A stretch of DNA of 44,832 bases. Source: Spirosoma panaciterrae DSM 21099. Its GTDB lineage: Bacteria; Bacteroidota; Bacteroidia; Cytophagales; Spirosomataceae. The stretch covers positions 37,667 to 82,498 of the forward strand of contig NZ_KB893197.1 in assembly GCF_000374025.1 (NCBI RefSeq), given 5' to 3'. Every line of letters starts with the position of its first letter. Positions within the stretch are counted from its first letter, which is position 1. Shown piece after piece: positions 1 through 9,034 of the stretch. The position numbers and the translations under genes are program-made. The notes beneath the pieces were generated by a model. It was given only the letters and a program-made list of their open reading frames with translations, searched no databases and was not told where the DNA came from.

Positions 1-1
1 G

Positions 2-682
2 TTTGGTTCTTCGGTAGCCATCAGCGGCAACCTGATTGTGGTAGGGGCTATCGGGGATAGTCAGGACGCGACAGGGGGCAATCCAGTCACCCTAGCCGGT
101 TCAGCGTATATGTTTAGCCAGAACCAGGGTGGGGCCAACAATTGGGGCCAGGTCAAAAAGCTGGTGGCTGCTGATCGGGCTGCAAATGATTTTTTTGGTT
201 CTTCGGTAGCCATCAGTGGTAATACTATTGTTGTGGGCGCCAATCAGGAATCAGAAGATGCCACGGGAGGCAGTACGCTGTCTCTCGCTGGATCAGCCTA
301 TGTATTTAGTCAAAATCAGGGGGGCGCCGATAACTGGGGGCAAGTCCAGAAATTGGTAGCCTCAGACCGGGCTAGTGGCGATTATTTTGGATTTTCGGTG
401 GGAATTAGCGGTAGCACAATCGTAGTGGGGGCATTTAGAGAATCTGATGGAAGCCAACTCACGAATGCGGGGTCTGCCTATGTGTTCAATCAGAATCAGG
501 GTGGAACCAATAATTGGGGACAGGTGCAGAAACTGGTAGCTACGGATCGTGCGGCTGACGATCTGTTTGGCTGTTCAGTCGCCATTAGCGGCAACACCCT
601 AGTGGTAGGGGCCGATCAGGACGATGAAGACGCGACGGGGGGCAATACACTTAGTAATACCGGTTCAGCCTATTTCTTCGAG
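2..682 (+). repeat. Tandem DNA repeat encoding FG-GAP blades
   Basis: Four direct copies begin at about 2, 194, 386 and 566, giving periods of 192, 192 and 180 bases; the last copy is incomplete. Each copy opens with TTTGG followed by a TTCGGT- or TTCAGT-like stretch. Nucleotide similarity between copies is high enough for recombination to change the repeat number. The 12-base shortening in the third copy keeps the frame. Confidence 0.85.
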
Positions 683-1858
683 TCGACCGGGATTACTCTT
701 TCGGGCTTTAGCGCCAGCCCGGCCACTATCTGCGCGGGCAATCTGACCAGCTTCTCCGCCAGCATTGGCAACCTGACGGGTAGCTACAGCTATACCCTTA
801 CCAACGGCAGCAGCACCACCAGCGGTACCGCCACTTCACCCACCCTGAGTCAGCCCTGGACAGCTTCCGGCAGCGGCACCCAGAGCTTTACCCTGATCGT
901 CAGTCAGAACGGCAACACCACCACGGCCACCACACCCCTGACGGTCAACGCCACGCCTTCGGCCAGCCTCCTTCCTTCGAATCCGACTCTGAGCTGCACT
1001 ACCACCAGCCTCAGCCTGACCGCCACGGGAGGGAGTAGCTACCTGTGGAGCAATAGTTCAACAAATGCCATTCAGAGCATCACCACCCCAGGCACCTATT
1101 CGGTAGTGGTCACCGGCTCCAATAGCTGTACGGCCTCAGCCACCACCACCGTCAGTAGCAACACCGTGCTGAGTCTTTCGACGGGAGTGACCTTGTCCCA
1201 GGCCAATGTGGGGGTAGTGGTGAGCTTATCGGCCAGTGGGGCTACCAGCTACCAGTGGACTGCCCCTTCGACGGTGTTGCTGACCAGTCCCACCACCAGT
1301 TCGGCCCTGTCGGCCAGCCTGACCACAGCCGGGGTGCAGACCTTTACGGTGGTGGGGACCAGCGGAGTTTGTTCCCAGAGTGCGCTGGTAAGTGTGACGG
1401 CACTGACGGGTCCCGACCTGTCGGCCATCATCCTGCTGCCGAGTGGCGGCTTCTCGGGGGGGGAGACCAAGGGGCTAGTGATGAAACTTCAGGAAGTGAA
1501 CGGCTCGGATGCGACGGGCAGTATTGTAGTCACGATTACCGTACCGGCGGGTTACAGTGTGAGCTTCGATAACAGCCTGAGTAGCCTTCTAGTATCGGGG
1601 GGTGGTACGGAGAGTGTGCAGAATGAGAAGTGGGAAGTGATCCGCATGGATGGGAGTCAGCAGTTGAGTCTGCGGTTGAAGGGTGGGGAGTCGATCGTTG
1701 CCCGGAGCAGTGTATCGGTAGGCTTCTGGGTGAGCCGAACGAGTGCCAATGGGGGCAGTCGTTCGAACATCACGGTGAATGTGGCCGATGACAGTGGTGG
1801 GAGTTATGATGTGAACCGACTCAACAACATCTACGCCCGCATCATCAATGGCCTGTAG
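2..1858 (+). CDS. FG-GAP repeat surface protein, 5' end missing
   Basis: The reading frame is open from base 2, so the gene starts outside the window and only its last ~619 codons are seen; the first possible start (GTG at 38) lies inside a repeat and is not real. The visible N-terminal part has four repeats of 60-64 residues, each beginning FG-S-VAISGNT-VVGA and ending SAYVF-QNQGG-NNWGQVQKLVA-DRA. This is the pattern of FG-GAP/integrin-alpha beta-propeller blades. Residues after about 225 are Ser/Thr-rich and resemble PKD or Ig-like modules, with paired cysteines (for example TICAG, LSCTT). A different C-terminal domain follows (LLPSGGFSGGETKG to YARIINGL). No standard T9SS sorting domain is obvious at the C-terminus. 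The protein is probably an extracellular adhesin-like protein; the substrate is unknown. Confidence 0.85.
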   Translation, partial: FGSSVAISGNLIVVGAIGDSQDATGGNPVTLAGSAYMFSQNQGGANNWGQVKKLVAADRAANDFFGSSVAISGNTIVVGANQESEDATGGSTLSLAGSAYVFSQNQGGADNWGQVQKLVASDRASGDYFGFSVGISGSTIVVGAFRESDGSQLTNAGSAYVFNQNQGGTNNWGQVQKLVATDRAADDLFGCSVAISGNTLVVGADQDDEDATGGNTLSNTGSAYFFESTGITLSGFSASPATICAGNLTSFSASIGNLTGSYSYTLTNGSSTTSGTATSPTLSQPWTASGSGTQSFTLIVSQNGNTTTATTPLTVNATPSASLLPSNPTLSCTTTSLSLTATGGSSYLWSNSSTNAIQSITTPGTYSVVVTGSNSCTASATTTVSSNTVLSLSTGVTLSQANVGVVVSLSASGATSYQWTAPSTVLLTSPTTSSALSASLTTAGVQTFTVVGTSGVCSQSALVSVTALTGPDLSAIILLPSGGFSGGETKGLVMKLQEVNGSDATGSIVVTITVPAGYSVSFDNSLSSLLVSGGGTESVQNEKWEVIRMDGSQQLSLRLKGGESIVARSSVSVGFWVSRTSANGGSRSNITVNVADDSGGSYDVNRLNNIYARIINGL

Positions 1859-1927
1859 GGCCTCTGAGAGCTAAAATTTGGGTTTCCAATTTGAAGGCTT
1901 GGCATGTAAATGGTTGCCTGTATAGGA

Positions 1928-1963
1928 AATAAAACCTGGCGTTTGCCGGGTTTTATTTTTTTA
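1928..1963 (+). terminator. Rho-independent terminator of the FG-GAP gene
   Basis: A 13-bp stem (AATAAAACCTGGC with GCCGGGTTTTATT, one G-T pair) closes a four-base GTTT loop and is followed by a T run. It lies about 70 bases after the stop codon of the surface protein. Confidence 0.85.
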
Positions 1964-2456
1964 CTATAAAGGAAAACGTTCAGAAAGTGGTGATAGAAGC
2001 GTGTATCAGCTTACGCCAGGGCTTCGGATCGGGTGCATACAAGTGCGCAGTCAATAGATCCGATTTCTCCCCAGGTAGTCACGGGAAAAGCCTGGCCTTT
2101 AGTGGTGAGGTTGTGGAAGGCGTAACGAAGGGGTATCCGCAACAACTGGCAAAGGAAGGCATGAGAATGTGTAACTTGTTTGGTGGTTTTGTGTGGTTAC
2201 TCGTATTTGAATTGTCGAAAATGTGTAATTAACCGATTGGTAAGTATCTGATTACTAAAAATAAGGTCGTTTACAGATGAGCGTTCTTTTTTCGTGCATA
2301 CGCTAAATGAATTTGGAAGCAGGGGCACACTCGTTCTATCTTCACCAACAAATTTCAAAACAATCAATGGTTTAGGTCGGTTTGTAAAATTGACATCTAG
2401 TACATATACTTGTTTCGAATGTCGCTTAGCCTCAGCGTTTTAACCAGTAAATTTTC
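1964..2456. other. Intergenic region with possible RNA structure
   Basis: No convincing gene lies here. An 81-codon open frame (1987-2232, GTG start) has no recognisable domain and is probably chance. Nested complementary segments are visible at 2011-2017 with 2119-2125, 2024-2030 with 2057-2063, and 2071-2075 with 2091-2095, suggesting a multi-branched RNA. The segment from 2235 to 2456 is AT-richer and should hold the promoter of the next gene. Confidence 0.3.
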
Positions 2457-4025
2457 ATGATTCTTATCGTTGATGACAGGCCAGAGAATATAATACCCCT
2501 GAAAAAAATCCTGGAGCTGCATCGTTTTTCGGTCGACACCGCCGAATCGGGTGAAGAAGCCCTTAAAAAGATACTGAAAACCGATTACTCCGTAATCATT
2601 CTGGATGTCCAGATGCCCGGCATGGATGGCTTCGAAGTGGCCAATGCCATTTCTGGTTTCAGCAAAGCCCGTGATTCGTCCATCATCTTCCTGTCGGCGG
2701 TAAATACTGAAAAGCGATTCATAACCAAAGGGTATACGTCGGGAGGGATTGATTACCTTACCAAACCTGTTGATCCAGACATTCTGGTTCTGAAAGTCAA
2801 AACGCTGGATAAGCTTTATCAGCAGCAACACGAGTTACGGACCATACAGGATTCACTTCGCAAAGAGGTCAATGTACGCAGGCAGGCACAGGAAGAACTT
2901 GCCAAACGCATGCAGGAATTGCAGGCGGTGTTGTCTTCCTTGCCTCAGATGGCCTTTACCATCAAACCCGATGGTATAATCGAGTATGTAAACGAGCACT
3001 GGTTTCGGTATTCTCCGGATGCCAACACGTTTCCAGCCATGCACCCCGATGATGAAGAAGTTTGTGACGACTGGCATCAGGCGTTGGAGCGAGGGGAGGA
3101 GTTTACCCGCGAAGTTCGGCTCCAGGAACTGGGAACGGAATCGTACCGATACCATTTGCTCCGGATTATTCCGATCGTCCGGGATAGTGGCCGGGTTCGA
3201 TGGATTGGAACCTTTACCGACATTCACCCGCAGAAACAGGCGGCTGATCTGCTGGAACAACAGGTCAACCTGCGCACCAGTGAGCTACTGCTGAAAAATA
3301 CCGAACTGGAGCAGACCAATCACGAATTGCAGCAGTTCACCTGGGTAGTTTCTCACGATCTGAAGGAGCCCTTACGGAAAATACAACTGCTAAACGACAC
3401 CATACGGGAACGGTATCTGAAGGATAATCCAGAAGCCGTGTTCTATCTGGATCGATCGATTCGGTCGTCGGCCCGGATGGCTGAATTGATAAAAGACCTG
3501 CTCACCTATTCCCAGCTTTCGGAGCCAGAACCGTTTCAGCCCACCGATCTGAATGGTGTGGTCCAAGAACTTCTTCTTGATTTTGACGATCAGATCAATC
3601 GAAAAGGCGCTACGTTCTTCATTGATCCATTGCCTGTACTGGATGCCATTCCGATGCGACTTCGGCAGGTTTTCCAAAACTTACTGAGCAATGCGCTTAA
3701 ATTTACAAAACCCGATCAGCCACCCATAATACAGATCCGTTCAGAGCGGGTAGCCACCAAAGCCATCGACGCCGAACCCTCACCTGACGGACCTTTCTAC
3801 CGAATTACCTTCACCGATAATGGGATTGGGTTCGATGAGAAATTCTTAAACCGCATCTTCATTATATTTCAGCGTTTGCACAACCGATCTGCTTTTGAAG
3901 GAACTGGTATCGGACTGGCCATCGCAAAAAAGAATATTGACAAACACCACGGGTTGATTTCGGCGCATAGTCGGGTCGATGAAGGTGCTAGCTTTATCCT
4001 GATTCTACCCATAAACCAGGTATGA
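2457..4025 (+). CDS. Soluble REC-PAS-histidine kinase
   Basis: A 522-residue protein with a receiver domain at residues 1-120 (acidic pair VDD, phospho-acceptor Asp50 in ILDVQMPGMDG, conserved Lys in LTKPVD). A short coiled coil follows, then a PAS domain (about 150-275), and a kinase core with His300 in VVSHDLKEP, an N box (NLLSNALKF), G1 box (DNGIGF) and G2 box (GTGIGLAIAKK). No membrane segment is present, so the kinase is cytoplasmic and presumably controlled through its own receiver. The core resembles the phytochrome-like HisKA class. It is the first gene of the signalling block, 108 bases ahead of the hybrid kinase. The start is the first ATG after the upstream stops, directly at the receiver beta-strand. 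Confidence 0.93.
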   Translation: MILIVDDRPENIIPLKKILELHRFSVDTAESGEEALKKILKTDYSVIILDVQMPGMDGFEVANAISGFSKARDSSIIFLSAVNTEKRFITKGYTSGGIDYLTKPVDPDILVLKVKTLDKLYQQQHELRTIQDSLRKEVNVRRQAQEELAKRMQELQAVLSSLPQMAFTIKPDGIIEYVNEHWFRYSPDANTFPAMHPDDEEVCDDWHQALERGEEFTREVRLQELGTESYRYHLLRIIPIVRDSGRVRWIGTFTDIHPQKQAADLLEQQVNLRTSELLLKNTELEQTNHELQQFTWVVSHDLKEPLRKIQLLNDTIRERYLKDNPEAVFYLDRSIRSSARMAELIKDLLTYSQLSEPEPFQPTDLNGVVQELLLDFDDQINRKGATFFIDPLPVLDAIPMRLRQVFQNLLSNALKFTKPDQPPIIQIRSERVATKAIDAEPSPDGPFYRITFTDNGIGFDEKFLNRIFIIFQRLHNRSAFEGTGIGLAIAKKNIDKHHGLISAHSRVDEGASFILILPINQV

Positions 4026-4103
4026 TATCGGATGTATGAGGTATGGTATAGGAAGTGGAGAGTAACTATCATGCTATACATCATACATCCTATATCCTGC
4101 ATC
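4021..4103. repeat. Imperfect palindrome, GGATRTAGGATGTATGATG family
   Basis: It lies between the two kinase genes and begins at the stop codon of the first. The left arm (about 4021-4050) and right arm (4074-4103) are imperfect inverted copies. The minus-strand core at 4097-4079, GGATATAGGATGTATGATG, matches 11655-11673 at 18 of 19 positions, which makes it a dispersed family rather than a simple terminator. No T tract follows. Confidence 0.65.
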
Positions 4104-4133
4104 TTAACTCCCACTTTGTAGCTTTCCTCTTAT

Positions 4134-7100
4134 ATGCCGCGTTACTCTACATCCAATTCGGTCGTTCGACAGTTGCAGATTGTCTTCTCGTTCTCGACGC
4201 TTTTGCTACTGATCAGCCTGATAGCGTCGTTTTACAGCATTCAGCAACTGATCGAGAATTCGAAACTAGTTAATCACACCAATGAGGTGCTCATTGAGTC
4301 GGAGAATGTTATCTCGTACATGAAAGATGCCGAAACGGCGCAGCGTGGGTACGTGATTACACTTGATCCCCTTTTTTTACAGCCCTATAATGGTAGTTAT
4401 GAAAAAGTAGCCCGGAGTTTAGGCCGTGTACAGGAATTAACGGGCGATAATGCGCCACAACAGAAAAACCTGGCCGAGGTCAAACGGTTATACGAAGCGA
4501 AGTTTGTTCAGATGCAACGGGTGATCGATCTGGTCAGGCAACACAAAGCGTTTGCCACGGATACCATCAATCGGCATCGGGAAATGATTCGGGGAAAGCA
4601 GATCATGGACAATCTGCGGGCCACCATCAACGCCATCAAAACCCAGGAGCAGGCTATACTCAAAAATCGTGTTGAGCAGCAGGATATTTACATTACCTAT
4701 ACGCCATTTCTACTGGTCATTGCAGCTATCATCTCGATGCTGATCACCAGTTTTACCTATGTTCGTATCAAACAGGACCTCGACGACCGCATTGCTCACC
4801 AGAAGCGGGCCGAAGAAAAATACATTGAAACGAACCAGCGAATTGCGGTTCTGGAAGACATTACCCACGACATAGCCGAAGGGGATTATACCGTACGGAG
4901 CGATGATACCAACGATGACGACCTGGGCCGTATCGGTACGGCACTGAACCAGATGGCCAATGCGCTGGAACGAACCTTCACGGATTTACAGGACCGTACC
5001 TGGTTACAGACGGGTTCTGTAAAAATAAGTGATGCCATCCGGGGGCAGCGTGATCTGTCAAAACTAAGTGTAAATCTGATTAATACCCTGGCTGAGTACC
5101 TGACCGCTCCCGTCGGAACCATGTATCTGACCGAAAATGACCGGCTGTATACCTTGTCGGGGAGTTATGCTGCCCAGGGCCCACCCAGAACCGTGGTGCC
5201 GGGAAATGGGCTTGTAGGACAGGCCATTGAGGGTAAGAAAATCATGGTCATCCGCGATTTGCCGGCCGATTATAGCCGGGTAAGTTCGTCGGTAGGGGAG
5301 AGCCGCCCTACGGCTGTGGTCATTGTTCCGTTACTATTCGCCAATACCTGCCTGGGAGCCATTGAACTGGGTTTTTTTCGGGAACCCAGACCCTTGGATA
5401 TCGAATTTCTGACCATGAATCAGGAATCCATCGCTATCGGGGTCAATGCGGCCCTCGATTATATAAAGCTTCAGGCGTTTCTCGAAGAAACCCAGGCTCA
5501 GTCCGAAGAATTACAATCTCAGCATTCGGAACTCGAAAACCTGAATGCCGAACTGGAGATGCAGGCCCAGAAGTTACAGGCGTCGGAAGAAGAGCTTCGG
5601 GTACAGCAGGAAGAATTGCAGCAGACCAATACCGAACTGGAAGAGCGTGGGTTACTGCTCGAAGAGAAAAATGACGAGATCCAGCGAAAGGCTGACGAGC
5701 TGGAACTGACAACCCGCTACAAGTCTGAATTTCTGGCGAATATGTCGCACGAATTGCGGACACCGCTCAACTCCATTTTATTGTTGAGCCGACTGCTGGC
5801 CGAAAACCATGAAGAGACGCTAACGACCGAACAGGTCGAGTATGCCAGAGTGATTCAATCGTCGGGTAATGGACTGCTGGGGCTGATCGATGAAATTCTG
5901 GATTTATCGAAGATTGAAGCCGGGCAAATGAAGCTCGATTATCAGGAAGTACGTATTGATGAGGTCACCGACGAGCTACAGGCGTTGTTTGCTTTACTGG
6001 CGAAAGAAAAAGGGCTCGATTTCTCGATTCGGGTGGCCCCGGACCTACCGGCTCATATTACCACCGATCGAATGCGGTTGGGACAGATTCTGAAAAATCT
6101 GCTGTCGAATGCCCTTAAATTTACGGCTTCGGGCAGTGTCAGTCTGAGCATCGACCGACAGCCAACACAGCCAAATCGACTCCTGTTTGTCGTAAAAGAT
6201 ACCGGCATCGGGATTCCAGTCGAAAAACAACCACTGATTTTTGAAGCATTTCAGCAGGCCGACGGCTCTACAAAACGCAAGTATGGCGGAACGGGCCTGG
6301 GGCTATCCATCAGTCGTGAGCTGGTCAAACTTCTGGGTGGCGAAATAGCCCTTGTGAGTGAAGTGAACAAGGGAAGTGAATTTACGGTCAACCTACCCAT
6401 TCACCAGAATGAAGAAACGGATCTTCCAGAAGCTGTTCCTACCCCAACTGAACCCGCTCCTGCTCCCATACCGCTGGTTCCGGCACCTCAGCCCATTCCA
6501 GAAACCAAATACATTAGTGCGGTGATCCCGGAGGCAATTCCAGACGATCGGAACGATGTTACGGAGAAAGATAAAACCATTCTGATTGTAGAGGATGACG
6601 CAAATTTTGCCAAGGCACTATTGGAATATGCCCGGAAGAAAGGGTACAAAGGAATCGTAGCCGTTCGGGGCGATGAAGGTCTAAAACTGGCGGGTATGTA
6701 TAAACCTACAGGGATATTGCTCGATATTGAGCTACCCATCATGAGTGGCTGGCAGGTGATGGATGCACTGAAAGCCGATCCGAAAACCCGGCCCATTCCT
6801 GTGCATATCATGTCGTCGCACCGGCTCAAGAACGAAAGCCTCATGAAGGGGGCAATCGATTTTGTGGATAAGCCTATGGCTTTCGAGCAAATGCAGGACG
6901 TGTTTAAAAAGATCGACTATGTACTCAGTCGAAATTCGAAAAAAGTACTGATTATTGAAGATAACCCGAAACACGCCAAGGCTCTGGCGTACTTCCTGGA
7001 AACGTTCAATATCAATTCGGAGTTGAAAAGCACCGTAAAAGACGGCATTGATGCCCTAAGTCGCCAGGAGATCGATTGTGTTATTCTGGATATGGGCATT

Positions 7101-7751
7101 CCAGACCATAAGGCCTATGAAACCCTGGAAGAAGCCAAAAAGACACCCGGCCTGGAAAAACTCCCGATCATCATTTTTACCGGCAAAAGCCTGTCGATGG
7201 CCGAAGAGCTGAAAATTAAGAAATATGCCGACTCGATCGTTGTCAAAACGGCCCACTCATACCAGCGTATGCTCGATGAAGTGTCGTTGTTCCTGCATCT
7301 GATGGAAGAAGCCAAACTGAGCAATGGCGGTAAAGGGAAACCAAAGAAACTGGGGGCATTAGGTCAGGTTCTGAACGAAAAAACGGTACTGGTCGTGGAT
7401 GATGATGTACGGAACATTTTCTCCCTGTCGAAAGCGCTCGAGCAGTTTAATATGACTGTAATAGCGGCCCTGGACGGCAAAGAAGCCTTGCAGAAACTGG
7501 AAGAAAATCCTACGATCGATGTGGTGCTGCTGGATATGATGATGCCCCATATGGACGGCTACGAAACGGCCCGGAAAATCAGGGAGCATTACCAGTGGCG
7601 GAATTTGCCCGTTATTGCCGTGACGGCTAAAGCCATGATCGGTGACCGGGAAAAATGCATTCAGGCCGGTGCTTCAGACTATATTACCAAGCCGGTCGAT
7701 ATTGACCAACTGGTTTCCTTATTACGCGTGTGGCTCTATGAGCGTATCTAA
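4134..7751 (+). CDS. CHASE3-HAMP-GAF hybrid histidine kinase with three receivers
   Basis: A 1205-residue membrane kinase. Order: TM1 (16-36); CHASE3 sensor domain with AETAQRGYV (about 40-185); TM2 (about 189-210); HAMP (about 205-275, ending LGRIGTALNQMANALE); GAF (about 290-440); a long Glu/Gln-rich coiled coil (about 445-530); HisKA with His539 in NMSHELRTPL; HATPase with NLLSNALKF, DTGIGIP and GTGLGLSI; a Pro-rich linker; then three receivers with phospho-acceptors Asp864, Asp986 and Asp1134. The second receiver is the most divergent (LDMGIPDHKAY) but keeps its acidic pair and a Lys. The sensed signal is unknown. It stands immediately before a lone receiver, CheR and CheB, probably in one transcript, and its coiled coil has Glu-Glu pairs reminiscent of methylation sites. 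Confidence 0.94.
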   Translation: MPRYSTSNSVVRQLQIVFSFSTLLLLISLIASFYSIQQLIENSKLVNHTNEVLIESENVISYMKDAETAQRGYVITLDPLFLQPYNGSYEKVARSLGRVQELTGDNAPQQKNLAEVKRLYEAKFVQMQRVIDLVRQHKAFATDTINRHREMIRGKQIMDNLRATINAIKTQEQAILKNRVEQQDIYITYTPFLLVIAAIISMLITSFTYVRIKQDLDDRIAHQKRAEEKYIETNQRIAVLEDITHDIAEGDYTVRSDDTNDDDLGRIGTALNQMANALERTFTDLQDRTWLQTGSVKISDAIRGQRDLSKLSVNLINTLAEYLTAPVGTMYLTENDRLYTLSGSYAAQGPPRTVVPGNGLVGQAIEGKKIMVIRDLPADYSRVSSSVGESRPTAVVIVPLLFANTCLGAIELGFFREPRPLDIEFLTMNQESIAIGVNAALDYIKLQAFLEETQAQSEELQSQHSELENLNAELEMQAQKLQASEEELRVQQEELQQTNTELEERGLLLEEKNDEIQRKADELELTTRYKSEFLANMSHELRTPLNSILLLSRLLAENHEETLTTEQVEYARVIQSSGNGLLGLIDEILDLSKIEAGQMKLDYQEVRIDEVTDELQALFALLAKEKGLDFSIRVAPDLPAHITTDRMRLGQILKNLLSNALKFTASGSVSLSIDRQPTQPNRLLFVVKDTGIGIPVEKQPLIFEAFQQADGSTKRKYGGTGLGLSISRELVKLLGGEIALVSEVNKGSEFTVNLPIHQNEETDLPEAVPTPTEPAPAPIPLVPAPQPIPETKYISAVIPEAIPDDRNDVTEKDKTILIVEDDANFAKALLEYARKKGYKGIVAVRGDEGLKLAGMYKPTGILLDIELPIMSGWQVMDALKADPKTRPIPVHIMSSHRLKNESLMKGAIDFVDKPMAFEQMQDVFKKIDYVLSRNSKKVLIIEDNPKHAKALAYFLETFNINSELKSTVKDGIDALSRQEIDCVILDMGIPDHKAYETLEEAKKTPGLEKLPIIIFTGKSLSMAEELKIKKYADSIVVKTAHSYQRMLDEVSLFLHLMEEAKLSNGGKGKPKKLGALGQVLNEKTVLVVDDDVRNIFSLSKALEQFNMTVIAALDGKEALQKLEENPTIDVVLLDMMMPHMDGYETARKIREHYQWRNLPVIAVTAKAMIGDREKCIQAGASDYITKPVDIDQLVSLLRVWLYERI

Positions 7752-7824
7752 CCGTTTTTCGTCGTCCGGGTAGGGCTGGCTGAACAGAAATCAGAGAGCA
7801 GTAAACCGTCAACAATTTTATGCC

Positions 7825-8184
7825 ATGGCAAAAAAACGAGTCCTGATAATAGACGATGATTCGCGCAATATTTTTGCGCTGACCGCCACGCTTCGGGCCA
7901 GATCGTTCGAGTGTCTTTCCTGCTCCAATGCGCTGGATGCCTTAGTGATTCTCCAGACGGATGAGGTAATCGACGCGGTTTTGATTGACATGATGATGCC
8001 CGAGATGGATGGCTATGAAGCGATACCCCGCATAAAAGCCATCGACCGGCGGAAAGATACACCCATCATTGCGGTGACGGCGCAAGCCATGGTAGGCGAC
8101 CGGGAAAAGTGCCTTCGGGCCGGTGCTTCGGATTACATTGCCAAACCCATTGACGTGGATCGGTTAGTAAGGATATTAAACTAG
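7825..8184 (+). CDS. Single-domain CheY-like response regulator
   Basis: A 119-residue receiver with nothing else attached. It has the acidic triplet IDDD, phospho-acceptor Asp55 in LIDMMMPEMDG, a conserved Thr in AVTAQAM and Lys in IAKPID. It closely resembles the third receiver of the hybrid kinase encoded just upstream (shared MMMP-MDGYE, VTA-AM-GDREKC and AGASDYI-KP), which suggests it arose by duplication of that domain. Lacking an output domain, it should act as a phosphate shuttle or by protein-protein contact. CheR follows after 34 bases. Confidence 0.92.
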   Translation: MAKKRVLIIDDDSRNIFALTATLRARSFECLSCSNALDALVILQTDEVIDAVLIDMMMPEMDGYEAIPRIKAIDRRKDTPIIAVTAQAMVGDREKCLRAGASDYIAKPIDVDRLVRILN

Positions 8185-8218
8185 AGGCTGTCAGGCTCTT
8201 GGAAACTGGAACCAGAGT

Positions 8219-9034
8219 ATGGTTATGATTGAGGATGAGCAAATAGACCTCTTGCTGTCGGATCTGTTCGAACTCTATGGGTACGATTTTACGCATTACG
8301 CCAGAGCATCGCTGAAACGACGGATCAATCGGGTTTGGTCATTAGACAAATTCCCGAGCTTTGCTGAACTGCGGTATCGCCTTCGGACCGACACGGAGTA
8401 TATAAAGCGGTTTGTGGAAGAACTGACCGTAAACGTGACCGAGATGTTTCGGGACCCGTCTTTTTATAAATCGCTCCGGCTGGATGTTCTGCCAACGCTG
8501 GCGGCTAAGCCATTTATTCGGATCTGGCACGCAGGCTGTTCGACGGGCGAAGAGGTATTTTCAATGGCAATCCTGTTGAAAGAAGCCGGGTTACTGCACA
8601 AATCCCTGCTTTATGCCACAGATCTTAACCCCGATGTGCTGGCTTCGGCCCGGAAAGGAATTGTGGCGCTATCGCAAATGAAGCAGTATTCTGAGAATTA
8701 CCTGCTGTCGGGCGGGAAAGCTGATTTTTCGATGTATTATACCGCACAGTATGGCTACGCCAAGTTTCTGGACGAACTGGCCGAACGTATGGTTTTTTCG
8801 ACCCATAACCTGGTCTCCGATCGATCGTTCAATGAATTCGATATGATTCTCTGCCGAAACGTGTTGATCTACTTCGACAAGGCGCTCCAGCAACGGGTTC
8901 TCTCTCTGTTCGATGAAAGTTTGGGATTACTGAGCTACCTGGCCTTAGGCGCTAAGGAAACACTCCGTTTTTCAAGCCTGGAGGCTAAATACAGACCCTT
9001 GAATGGTGAAAAAATATGGCGGAAGATAGCCTGA
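8219..9034 (+). CDS. cheR: CheR-type protein-glutamate methyltransferase
   Basis: A 271-residue protein with the CheR N-terminal helical region (about 10-75, including RASLKRRINR) and the methyltransferase fold. The SAM-binding motif is HAGCSTGEEVFSMA, followed by LLYATDLNPDVLA and ILCRNVLIYF, all standard for CheR. In chemotaxis CheR adds methyl groups to receptor glutamates from S-adenosylmethionine. No receptor gene is present in the window, so the target may be a neighbouring kinase (inference). An alternative start two codons later (ATG at 8225) is possible. The 3' end overlaps cheB by 19 bases, so the two are likely translated together. Confidence 0.93.
   Translation: MVMIEDEQIDLLLSDLFELYGYDFTHYARASLKRRINRVWSLDKFPSFAELRYRLRTDTEYIKRFVEELTVNVTEMFRDPSFYKSLRLDVLPTLAAKPFIRIWHAGCSTGEEVFSMAILLKEAGLLHKSLLYATDLNPDVLASARKGIVALSQMKQYSENYLLSGGKADFSMYYTAQYGYAKFLDELAERMVFSTHNLVSDRSFNEFDMILCRNVLIYFDKALQQRVLSLFDESLGLLSYLALGAKETLRFSSLEAKYRPLNGEKIWRKIA

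Noticed and set aside
1987..2232. 81-codon open frame after the FG-GAP gene
   Set aside because: GTG start, no domain and unusual composition; the RNA-like pairing in the same bases is a better explanation.
1964..2456. Group II intron
   Set aside because: Some phrases look intron-like, but no domain V hairpin, exon-binding layout or reverse transcriptase frame was found.
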